Source of the DNA: DALYLB01 sp033763135
Lineage (GTDB): Bacteria; Acidobacteriota; Blastocatellia; RBC074
Direction: 5' to 3'
Length of the DNA: 19,190 nucleotides
Assembly (NCBI GenBank): GCA_033763135.1
Contig: JANRKY010000363.1
Location: 1-19,190 of the forward strand
The notes below the pieces were generated by a model. That model saw only the letters and a list, made by a program, of their open reading frames with translations. It did not search any database and was not told the DNA's origin. Position numbers and translations under genes: made by a program. Positions 8,160-17,856 of the stretch are shown piece by piece; position 1 is the first letter of the stretch, and each line of letters starts with the position of its first letter.

Positions 8160-9038
8160 TTGAGCGAGAATCACAACAACAATTCGGATTCGTCCCGGCA
8201 GGAGGAGCCGTTCGAGGAGCTGCTCTCCCGGCTGGAGAACGAGATCGGTTATTTCTTCCGGGACCGGTCGCTGCTGCGCCGCGCGCTGACGCATCGTTCC
8301 TACGCGAACGAGCAGCCGGACCCCCGGCCGCCGCACAACGAGGCGCTGGAATTTCTGGGAGACGCGGTGCTGGAATTTCTGATCAGCGCCTGGCTGCTGG
8401 AGCTCTATCCGACGCAGAATGAAGGGACGCTCTCGAAGATGCGGGCCTACACGGTCAGCGCGGTGAATCTGCAGAAGCAGGCGGCGCGGCTGAAGCTGGG
8501 TTCGTATCTGCTGCTCAACCGGGGCGAAGAGAAGACGGGCGGCCGCAACAAGGCGGCGCTGCAGGTGGACGCGTACGAGGCGGTGATTGCGGCCGTCTAT
8601 CTCGATCGAGGAATCCAGGCGGCCGGCGAGTTTGTGCGGCGCGAATTTGTGGAGATGCTCGGCGAGATCGACCCCCGGGACCTGACCGCCACCGACTACA
8701 AGACGGCGCTGCAGGAACGGCTGCAGTCGGTGGGGCTGCCGACGCCGCAATACGCCATGCTCGAAAGCGTCGGGCCGGATCATCGCCGGGTCTTTCAGGT
8801 GGAATTGCGGGTTCATGGACGCAGCCTCGCGCTCGGCGAGGGCACGACCATCAAGGCGGCCCATCAGGCGGCCGCCCGCGCCGCGCTCGATGTGCTGGAG
8901 ACCGAAGTCGGCAAGTTGAAGACGACGGCCGCGCAACCGACCGATGACGCAATCGTCGAGATCGTTCCGCTCGATCCGGCTCTCCTCTCCGCTGCGCCCC
9001 CGGATGACGGCGACAATATCCTCGACGTGGCCCTGTAA
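8160..9038 (+). CDS. rnc: Ribonuclease III
   Basis: The enzyme cuts double-stranded RNA for rRNA and mRNA processing. The endonuclease domain (about residues 17-165) has the family signature HNEALEFLGDAVLEF. The metal-binding acids are Glu61, Asp68, Asp137 and Glu140, matching E. coli Glu38, Asp45, Asp114 and Glu117. A double-stranded RNA-binding domain lies at about 178-247 (DYKTALQERLQSVG, then GEGTTIKAAHQAAARAAL). At 292 residues it is longer than the usual 220-250, because of a polar N-terminal extension and an acidic tail of about 40 residues. The start must be the TTG at 8160, since an in-frame TAG lies at 8145 and the next Met is deep in the domain. No good Shine-Dalgarno site is visible, suggesting low expression. 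The hairpin just upstream could allow autoregulation, which is known for E. coli rnc. Confidence 0.95.
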   Translation: MSENHNNNSDSSRQEEPFEELLSRLENEIGYFFRDRSLLRRALTHRSYANEQPDPRPPHNEALEFLGDAVLEFLISAWLLELYPTQNEGTLSKMRAYTVSAVNLQKQAARLKLGSYLLLNRGEEKTGGRNKAALQVDAYEAVIAAVYLDRGIQAAGEFVRREFVEMLGEIDPRDLTATDYKTALQERLQSVGLPTPQYAMLESVGPDHRRVFQVELRVHGRSLALGEGTTIKAAHQAAARAALDVLETEVGKLKTTAAQPTDDAIVEIVPLDPALLSAAPPDDGDNILDVAL

Positions 9039-9102
9039 TATCAGATCCCGAAAGAAGAAGAAGACCGCTGGGACGAATACGCATCGTCGTCCATTCACCG
9101 CC

Positions 9103-10302
9103 ATGGCTCAGGAGAATGCGAAACGTCACTGGCCCTTCCCCGCGCTGCTGCTCGCGACGTTTCTGATCTATTTCCATTCGAACCCGCTCGCCGGGAATTT
9201 CTACGACTACACCTGTCGAATCGCCGGAGAGATGCTCCAGGGCCGGCTTGGCATGATCGAGCCGCCGCCCGACTGGCTGAACGAGATGATCCCGTTGAAC
9301 GGGCGCTACTATTCGGCCTTTCCGCTGGGCAGCGTGCTGACGATGCTGCCGCTGGCGGCGATGAAGCGCCTGCATCTCATCAACGAGTTTCCGGGCAAGG
9401 CGCTTGCGGCGCTGACGGCGGGGTTGATTGCGGTGCTGTTGTATGCGCTCTCGGGGCGGTATCGGGACGGCGTTTCGCGACGGCTTGCGCTGACGCTCTT
9501 CCCGGTCTTCGGCAGCTGGATGTGGGCGAATCTGGCCTTTGCGGGCGCGTGGCATCTGGCGCTGGGGCTTGCGATGGCGGGGCAATTGGGCGCGCTCTAT
9601 TTCATTCTGATCCGGTTCCGCCCGCTGCCGGCGGGGATCTGTTTTGCGATCGCGTTCGGCAATCGGACCGAGCTTCTTCTGCTCTCGCCCCTCTTTCTCT
9701 TTCTGCTCCATCGCGAGGCGCAATTGCGGGGAATGGATCGCTGGAGAGCCATCGACCGGTTTCTGATGCTGCCGGTCCTGCTCGGCGTGATGACGCTGGC
9801 TTACAACCACGCGCGCTTCGGCTCGCTCTTCGATTTCGGATATGCCCGCATTCCGGGCGTGCTGGACGAGCCGTGGTATTCGCACGGCATCTTTTCGCTC
9901 CACGCCATCCCCGGAAACGCCTATGCCATGCTGATCGAGCCCTGGCAGCGAAGCGATGCGTGGCCCTATCTGACGCCCACCGGCTTCGGCGGCTCGATTC
10001 TGCTCAACTGCCCGTTTCTGCTGCTGCTCTTTCGCCTCGGCGCGCGGGACGCAACGCTCAAGTCGCTCTCGTGGGTCGCCATCCTCGTCCTGACCTTTCT
10101 CTTATGGTGCCACGGAAATCCCGGCGGATGGCAGATCTCCTATCGCTACGGCATGATCCTGCTGCCGTGGATGTTCATCGTCATGCTGGAGAACGGACGA
10201 CCGCGGGTCGCCTGGTGGGAAGCCCTGCTCCTGGCCCTGTCGATCGCCATCAACGCGGTGAGCACGTGGCTCTTTCTCCATACTCGCCTGATGTCGCCCT
10301 GA
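9103..10302 (+). CDS. Multi-pass membrane protein, GT-C glycosyltransferase-like
   Basis: The protein has 399 residues with about 9-11 hydrophobic segments and no cleavable signal. The first loop after TM1 reads DYTCRIAGEMLQG, then NGRYYSAFPLGSVLTMLPLAA. This arrangement (acidic residue soon after TM1, then a GRYY-FP-LP motif leading into TM2) is typical of GT-C/PMT-like sugar transferases that use lipid-linked sugars. Near the C-terminus, GGWQISYRYGMILLPWMFIVML resembles the Y-RY-PW segment of the same group. The sugar and acceptor cannot be read, and the assignment rests on pattern memory. ATG at 9103 is chosen because the frame upstream overlaps RNase III with non-homologous sequence. It starts 64 nt after rnc and may be co-transcribed with it. 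It converges with the minus-strand gene ending at 10343. Confidence 0.75.
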   Translation: MAQENAKRHWPFPALLLATFLIYFHSNPLAGNFYDYTCRIAGEMLQGRLGMIEPPPDWLNEMIPLNGRYYSAFPLGSVLTMLPLAAMKRLHLINEFPGKALAALTAGLIAVLLYALSGRYRDGVSRRLALTLFPVFGSWMWANLAFAGAWHLALGLAMAGQLGALYFILIRFRPLPAGICFAIAFGNRTELLLLSPLFLFLLHREAQLRGMDRWRAIDRFLMLPVLLGVMTLAYNHARFGSLFDFGYARIPGVLDEPWYSHGIFSLHAIPGNAYAMLIEPWQRSDAWPYLTPTGFGGSILLNCPFLLLLFRLGARDATLKSLSWVAILVLTFLLWCHGNPGGWQISYRYGMILLPWMFIVMLENGRPRVAWWEALLLALSIAINAVSTWLFLHTRLMSP

Positions 10303-10342
10303 CCCGGGAAGACCATTCACGACGAAAAGCGCTTCGCGTCAG

Positions 10343-12006
<1,664 letters not shown>

Positions 12007-12010
<4 letters not shown>

Positions 12011-12972
12011 CGGGTTTGTCTCATCTTGAAATTGGCGATCGTCGAGAAGGTGGGGTCCTCGATCTGGATCGTCGAGTGATTGAGGTCGAAGCGCGACGCG
12101 AGCAACGCCCGCAATTCACGCAGCACGCGGTAGCTCTCCGAGGCATCGTGCACGACGACGTGCGCGGTGACGGCATATCGCCCCGAGGTGATCGTCCAGA
12201 TGTGCAGATCGTGCACCTGTCGAACGCCCGGAACCGACCGGATGGCTTCCGCGACCGCGGCGGGATTGATGTGCGAGGGCGTCCCTTCGAGGAGCACGTT
12301 GACGGAATCGACCACCAACCGCCAGGCATTGAAGATGATCAACAGGCTGATGATCACGCTGAAGACCGGATCGGCCCAGTTCCACCCCCGCCACAGAATG
12401 AGCAGCCCGGCGAGAATCGCCGCCACCGACCCGAGCAGATCGCCCAGCACGTGCAGATAGGCGCCGCGAACGTTCAGGCTCTCCTTGTGATCGCGCGAGA
12501 GCAGCGCCGCCGAGATCAGGTTGATCACCAGCCCCCCGGCCGAGATCCAGACCATCGCCTGTCCCCGCACCGTCTCGGGCGCATGCAGCCGCTGCCAGGC
12601 CTCCAGACAGATCCACAGCGAGAGCACGATCAGGGTCACGCCGTTCGCCAGCGCCGCCAGAATCTCCAACCGATAAAAGCCATAGGTCTTGCTCGGCGTC
12701 GCCGGCCGCGACGCAAACCGCACGGCGACCAGCGAGAGCGCGATGGCCGCCACGTCCGTCAACATATGGCCCGCATCCGAGAGCAGCGCGAGACTGTTCG
12801 CCAGATACCCGCCCACCGCCTCCGCGATCATATATCCGAAGGTCAGCAGCAGAACGATGACCAGCGTCCGCTGCGACGCGCCGCGCGTGTGGTCGTGGCG
12901 ATGGTGGGAATGATCGTGATCGTGATGATCGTGACCATCGTGGTGATGAGGTTGTACGACTTGAGGGCTCAT
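12007..12972 (-). CDS. czcD: Cation diffusion facilitator (CzcD/ZitB-type zinc exporter)
   Basis: The protein has 321 residues. A cytoplasmic His/Asp-rich N-terminus (about 9-28, HHHDGHDHHDHD) is typical of Zn/Co/Cd exporters. Six membrane spans follow (about 35-225). Both metal-site pairs of the zinc group are present: His69/Asp73 in SDAGHMLTD and His174/Asp178 in AYLHVLGDLLGS. HD-HD at these two sites favours Zn(II) (plus Cd/Co) over Mn. The C-terminal cytoplasmic domain (about 228-305) has HDLHIW and AHVVVHD, a ferredoxin-like metal-sensing fold. The protein should export metal ions using the proton gradient. It lies 27 bp after the FmdE-like gene and overlaps the amidohydrolase by 4 bp, so it is in the middle of the operon. 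The symbol is a family-level name. Confidence 0.93.
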
Positions 12973-12999
12973 CGATCTGTTCGCTTCTCACGATCGGAA

Positions 13000-13575
13000 T
13001 CAGAGGAGTTCGTAATATTGCTGCCCCGCGCAGCCCCGGCAGATCGTGCGGCCGTCGAGAACGACCTCGCGATGGTCGTTGATCCCCTCGCCGCACTCCT
13101 CGCACAGCACCCGGCGCAGCGGGTGCCCGGGCCGATCGGCGTCCGCCAGACGCACCCGAACCGCCTGCCAGCGGAACAGCGCCTCTTCGGGCAGCGTGGC
13201 ATAGGCCGCCATCTGCTGCTCCTTCTTCGTCGGCAGATGGCCGAACTGCGCCTTCGCCAGCTCGCGCGAAGATTCGATCGCGACGACGCGCATCGCCTCT
13301 CCCGTCTCGGTATTGAGAAACGTGGCCGCGAGCTTTCCGAAATCCCGATATTTCAGCGTCCGCTTTCCGAGCCGGCAGCCCGTGACCGTATTGATCGCGT
13401 CGGCGGCGCAGCGATCGATCTCGACATAGACAATCAGCCGTTTTCCGACCTTCGGCTCCTCGATCCCGATCAGACGGCACCCGAGCATCGCCATGCGCAC
13501 GCCCAGCACCTGCCCCGGACACATATGCCCATGGTTTCGCTCGGCTTCTTCCAGATATTCGGAGAGCGTCTTCAT
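13000..13575 (-). CDS. FmdE-like protein with C-terminal zinc finger
   Basis: The protein has 191 residues. The N-terminal FmdE domain (about 1-135) opens with HGHMCPGQVLGVRMA (His15, His17, Cys19), the hallmark of FwdE/FmdE-type proteins, and has a second conserved part (RCAADAINTVTGCRLGKRTL, Cys56 and Cys67). The C-terminal part (158-182) is a CxxC-17-CxxC zinc ribbon of TraR/DksA type (Cys158, Cys161, Cys179, Cys182). In methanogens the family is tied to the molybdenum/tungsten formylmethanofuran dehydrogenase; in bacteria without that pathway its job is unsettled. It sits between the muramidase (4 bp gap) and the cation exporter (27 bp gap), so it is surely co-expressed with both. Start choice: ATG at 13575 gives the family N-terminus; the upstream extension is an antisense-like Arg-rich sequence. 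A metal-linked role is plausible but unproven. Confidence 0.88.
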   Translation of the reverse strand: MKTLSEYLEEAERNHGHMCPGQVLGVRMAMLGCRLIGIEEPKVGKRLIVYVEIDRCAADAINTVTGCRLGKRTLKYRDFGKLAATFLNTETGEAMRVVAIESSRELAKAQFGHLPTKKEQQMAAYATLPEEALFRWQAVRVRLADADRPGHPLRRVLCEECGEGINDHREVVLDGRTICRGCAGQQYYELL

Positions 13576-13579
13576 CGGA

Positions 13580-14760
<1,181 letters not shown>

Positions 14761-14764
<4 letters not shown>

Positions 14765-15000
14765 TTCGCGATCCATACCAGAAAGGCAAGCCCTCCAATC
14801 ACCACCAGAAACGCGATGATCAGCAGCCCGACGCCAAGTCCGACCGACAGATAGTTCCGCTCGAAGAAACCCCGCTTCTCCGACGGCGTCTCCTGCCCCC
14901 GAATCTCCCGCCATTTCTCGCTCATCTCCTCGATCGAGGCCGGATACGACGCCTCGTCCGGAAGTTCGCCGGAGGATGTTTTCTTTTTGAAATCTTCCAT
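14761..15000 (-). CDS. Small single-span membrane protein
   Basis: The protein has 79 residues. Residues 1-48 are polar and charged (EEMSEKWREIRGQ, EKRGFFERNY), probably cytoplasmic. One strong membrane helix spans about 51-77 (VGLGVGLLIIAFLVVIGG). It resembles no family I can name. It is the first gene of the five-gene operon, and its stop overlaps the namZ start by 4 bp, which supports its reality. No good Shine-Dalgarno site is visible before the ATG. It could anchor or assist an operon partner, but this is a guess. Confidence 0.75.
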
Positions 15001-15070
15001 GCTGGAGGAGTATCCGAGATGAGCGCAAGGCTGTCAATAAACGGCCCAAGGCCTTGCGCGGCGCGCGTGA

Positions 15071-15163
15071 GAAGAGAATCTCGCGTCAAGACGCAAAAAC
15101 GCGAAGGGGAAGCCCGGAACTGCCGGCCCTCCTGCCTTCGCGTCTTCGCGTGAGATTCTCTTC
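15071..15163. repeat. Intergenic palindromic repeat (REP-like)
   Basis: An outer stem of GAAGAGAATCTC (15071-15082) and GAGATTCTCTTC (15152-15163), and an inner stem of ACGCGAAGG (15099-15107) and CCTTCGCGT (15135-15143), enclose a GC-rich loop. GACGC/GCGTC-type sub-repeats lie between. It fills most of the gap between hisA and the five-gene operon, both on the minus strand, and could end hisA transcripts or slow decay. The sequence style (CTTCGCGTCTTCGCG) looks like a dispersed intergenic repeat. Confidence 0.7.
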
Positions 15164-15168
15164 CCGCG

Positions 15169-15909
15169 TTATTCGTCGTCGTCGCTCTCGGCGGCGTCGA
15201 GCGCCTCTTCGAGCGTGAAGAGCCCTTCGTAGAGAGCCTTTCCAACGATGACGCTGTCGACGCCATAGGCTTCGAGCTCTTTCAGGGCGTGAATGTCGTC
15301 GAGCGAGGCCACGCCGCCCGAGGCGGTGACCTTCAGCCCGCTCGCCTCGGCGATTTCGCGGGTGGTTTCGAGGTTGATGCCGGAGAGCATGCCGTCGCGG
15401 GCGATGTCGGTATAGACGATGCGCTCGATCCCCATCTCCGCCACCTTCTGGGCGAAGTCGATCGCATTGATGGTCGAAAGCTTCTCCCATCCTCGAAGCG
15501 CGACCTTGCCGTCGCGCGCGTCGATCCCCACGACGATCGTCGAGCCGAACTCCTCGATGATGTGATCCAGCAGCACCGGATTCTCGATCGCCGTCGTCCC
15601 GATCACGATTCGCGTCGCGCCCAGTTCGTCGATCCGACGCACATCGTCCATCGTCCGGACCCCGCCCCCGAACTGCACCGGAATGGTGACTTCGTACAGA
15701 ATCCGTTCGAGCGCCTTCAGGTTGTCGGCATCGTTCTTGTTGAGCGCGGCGTCGAGATTGACGACGTGCAGCATCTCGGCGCCCTCGTCATACCACCGCC
15801 GGGCAATCTTGACGGGATTCTCCGAGTAGACGGTTTCGGCGGAGGCCTGTCCTTGCGTAAGCCGGACACAGCGCCCACCGCGCAGATCAATGGCAGGGAT
15901 GATGATCAT
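15169..15909 (-). CDS. hisA: HisA, phosphoribosylformimino-AICAR isomerase
   Basis: The protein has 246 residues, normal length. This is the fourth step of histidine synthesis: isomerisation of ProFAR to PRFAR. The (beta/alpha)8 barrel is clear: MIIIPAIDLRGG with catalytic Asp8, VQFGGGVR (78-85) binding the first phosphate, VVGIDARDG with Asp130, YTDIARDGML (166-175), and TASGGVAS (195-202) for the second phosphate. The end is a short acidic tail (AESDDDE). Start choice: ATG at 15909 begins directly at the first barrel strand; the frame runs open upstream to 16041 without homology. No other his gene is within the window, which is unusual since hisA usually lies with hisH and hisF. A role in tryptophan synthesis too (PriA-like) cannot be decided here. 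Confidence 0.96.
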   Translation of the reverse strand: MIIIPAIDLRGGRCVRLTQGQASAETVYSENPVKIARRWYDEGAEMLHVVNLDAALNKNDADNLKALERILYEVTIPVQFGGGVRTMDDVRRIDELGATRIVIGTTAIENPVLLDHIIEEFGSTIVVGIDARDGKVALRGWEKLSTINAIDFAQKVAEMGIERIVYTDIARDGMLSGINLETTREIAEASGLKVTASGGVASLDDIHALKELEAYGVDSVIVGKALYEGLFTLEEALDAAESDDDE

Positions 15910-16049
15910 GGAGCTGAAACTTGGAAGTAGGAGCCGACATTTCTGTGACTGCTCGACATTGTTTTTGAACCTGTGTAATCGGATCTGGCTAGTTTTCTTT
16001 TTTGGGCACTGACGAATTGTTGTCTGAACCGCTCCCAACAACCCGGTAA

Positions 16050-16077
16050 ATACTACTCAATTTGCGTTTTCAGGCAA
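16050..16077 (-). promoter_or_regulatory. Candidate promoter for hisA
   Basis: On the minus strand TTGCCT (complement of 16072-16077), a 16-nt spacer and TAGTAT (complement of 16050-16055). Each box matches 4/6 of the sigma-70 consensus. It lies between the MocR gene stop and hisA and would give a leader of about 135 nt. Weak evidence, but position and AT-rich context fit. Confidence 0.3.
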
Positions 16078-16104
16078 GGATTTTGTTGAAATCATTTGAA
16101 ATCC

Positions 16105-17631
16105 TCAGGAACGCCCCGTCTCGTGCTCCGCAAGGATCAGGCTCAGCCGTCGGATTCCCTCCTGGATTTTCCGCTCGCTGAGGGCCGCATAACCAAGCAC
16201 GAACTCTCCCCGGCCCGCGTTCTCCCGCGCTTCATCGAGGGTTCCATCAAGTTGATAAAGGCGGGCGCTGTTGATTCCCACGCCGGCCGCCGCGGCAAAC
16301 TGCAGAAACTGCTCGTCCCGAATCTTCATGCAGAGGCGAATCATGAGATGCATGCCGGAATTTTCCCCCAGAATGGTCACCCGGTCGCCGAAATGGCGCT
16401 GCAGCGCGCGCACCAGCGCCTGCCTGCGCTGATCATAGAGGACGCGCATTCGGCGGAGATGGCTCTCCAGATGGCCCTCCCCGATGAAATCGGCCAGCGC
16501 CCATTGCTCGATCGTCGGCGTATGGCGGTCCGAGAGCCATTTGGCTTGCTCGTAGACCTCGACCAGCGGCCGCGGCACGACCAGATATCCAATTCGAAGC
16601 GAGGGAAACAGAATCTTGGAGAAGGTGCCGATATAGATGACCGAATCGTTCTCGGCCAGCCCCTGCAGACAGGGCATCGGTCGGCTGTCATAGCGAAACT
16701 CGCTGTCGTAATCGTCCTCGACGATCCAGGCGCCGTTCGACTCCGCCCACGCGAGCAGCTCCAGCCGCCGGGGAAGCGACAGGATCGCGCCGGTCGGAAA
16801 CTGATGCGACGGCGTGACATAGACGAGTTTGAGCGCCGCCCGCCGACTTCCGGACGAAAATGCGGCCAGCCGCTCGACCTGCAGCCCCGCCTCATCGACG
16901 GGAAGCGGATGAATCCGCGCGCCCTGCGCGAGAAAGGCGTGGCGCGCGCCCAGATACCCCGGATTCTCCATCCCCACCGCGTCGCCGCGATCCAGCAGCA
17001 CCTGCGCCGTCAGCGACAATCCCTGCTGCGACCCATTGACGATGATCACCTGGTCGGCGTCGCATCGGACCGCGCGCGAACGCCCCAGATAGCGCGCAAT
17101 CGCCTCCCGCAGCGGCGCAAAGCCCCGCCCGTCGTCCGCATAATCGAGCAGCCGCGCATCGTCTCCCCGATACTGCCGCAACAGCAGCCGACGCCAGAGC
17201 TGCATCGGAAAATGATCGACGGCCGGATGGCAATATTTGAAATTGATCTGGAGCGCCGAATCTTTCGGCTCTCGCACGATCGCCGCCAGTTCCCGCCCCA
17301 GCGCCGACAGCGAAGGCGCCGCCTTCCGCGTCGGCCGCCCGCCCGACGGAATCGTCGTCGGCGCCGGTCGGCTCAGTTCCTCCGGCAACTGCCGACAAAC
17401 CGACGTCCCCGAACCGACCGCCGTCCAGAGATACCCCTCGCTGATCAGTCGCTCGTAGCTCTGCGTCACCGTCGTTCGCGACACCCGCAGCGAACGCGCC
17501 AACGCCCGCGTCGAAGCCACCCGCTCCCCCGCCTTCAACCGCCCCGTCAATATCGCCCCTCGCAACTCCTCGTAAATCTGCGCGTGCAACGGCTGCGCCG
17601 CCCCATGATCCAACGTGATCGCAATGTCCAT
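16105..17631 (-). CDS. MocR/PdxR-type regulator (GntR HTH + aminotransferase domain)
   Basis: The protein has 508 residues. The N-terminal winged helix of the GntR family (about 10-80) contains PLHAQIYEELRGAILTGRLKAG, then STRALARSLRVSRTTVTQSYERL. After a Pro/Arg-rich linker (about 82-112), residues 125-500 form a fold-type I aminotransferase domain with NGSQQGLSL, ENPGYLG, EDDYDSEFRY (Asp306-Tyr308) and the PLP lysine Lys339 in GTFSKILFPSLRIGY. MocR proteins bind PLP and use it or an amino-acid adduct as a signal; PdxR, GabR and TauR are examples. The gene is divergent from the selenoprotein-PPOX operon, with an operator-like inverted repeat between them (17751-17797), so regulation of that operon and of itself is likely. 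No clear Shine-Dalgarno site, only a G-run just before the ATG. I do not assign a specific symbol because its ligand is unknown. Confidence 0.92.
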   Translation of the reverse strand: MDIAITLDHGAAQPLHAQIYEELRGAILTGRLKAGERVASTRALARSLRVSRTTVTQSYERLISEGYLWTAVGSGTSVCRQLPEELSRPAPTTIPSGGRPTRKAAPSLSALGRELAAIVREPKDSALQINFKYCHPAVDHFPMQLWRRLLLRQYRGDDARLLDYADDGRGFAPLREAIARYLGRSRAVRCDADQVIIVNGSQQGLSLTAQVLLDRGDAVGMENPGYLGARHAFLAQGARIHPLPVDEAGLQVERLAAFSSGSRRAALKLVYVTPSHQFPTGAILSLPRRLELLAWAESNGAWIVEDDYDSEFRYDSRPMPCLQGLAENDSVIYIGTFSKILFPSLRIGYLVVPRPLVEVYEQAKWLSDRHTPTIEQWALADFIGEGHLESHLRRMRVLYDQRRQALVRALQRHFGDRVTILGENSGMHLMIRLCMKIRDEQFLQFAAAAGVGINSARLYQLDGTLDEARENAGRGEFVLGYAALSERKIQEGIRRLSLILAEHETGRS

Positions 17632-17650
17632 GCGCCCCCCAAGAACAATT

Positions 17651-17743
17651 GAGAATTGAGAATTGAGAATTGAGAATTGAGAATTGATAATTGATAATGG
17701 CTGCTTTCGCTATCACTCAATTCTCAATTCTCAATTCTCAATT
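17651..17743. repeat. Two inverted arrays of a 7-bp repeat
   Basis: Left array (17651-17699): five perfect GAGAATT units and two variants (GATAATT, GATAATG). Right array (17716-17743): four perfect CTCAATT units. They are reverse complements of each other, so 28 bp or more can pair around a loop of about 30 nt, as a cruciform in DNA or a hairpin in RNA. The arrays lie in the leader of the MocR gene, 20 nt from its start codon, and beside the operator. Confidence 0.9.
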
Positions 17744-17747
17744 CCCT

Positions 17748-17800
17748 CAAAGTGGACTGGCATAAAATCACGAAACTGGTCCTGGAACAAGTCCACTTGT
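17748..17800. promoter_or_regulatory. Putative MocR operator and divergent promoter region
   Basis: AGTGGACT (17751-17758) and AGTCCACT (17790-17797) form a perfect 8-bp inverted repeat with a 31-nt centre; with flanks the left copy reads AAAGTGGACTG and the right copy, on the minus strand, CAAGTGGACTT. This closely resembles the AAAGTGG-type sites I recall for PdxR regulators. Between the arms, a minus-strand promoter candidate exists: TTGTTC (complement of 17785-17790), 17-nt spacer, TTTTAT (complement of 17762-17767). Binding at both arms would bracket this promoter. Confidence 0.6.
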
Positions 17801-17856
17801 AGATGATAGGCTTTGGGCGACATCAGGACAAATCGGGAGAGGGAGGGAGAACCAGC

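Noticed and set aside
10321..10340. Palindrome GACGAAAAGCGCTTCGCGTC as a terminator between convergent genes
   Set aside because: Only the central 8 bp are perfect, there is no loop or U-run, and it is too weak to call.
12899..12948. Short GATCGTGAT-type DNA repeat
   Set aside because: It is simply the coding sequence for the His/Asp-rich N-terminus of the CDF exporter.
16096..17652. Plus-strand open frame of 518 codons opposite the MocR gene
   Set aside because: The minus strand shows a complete HTH and PLP domain; the plus frame is Arg-rich and ends in low-complexity sequence.
17651..17743. CRISPR array
   Set aside because: Units are 7 bp, contiguous and without unique spacers; they are simple tandem repeats.
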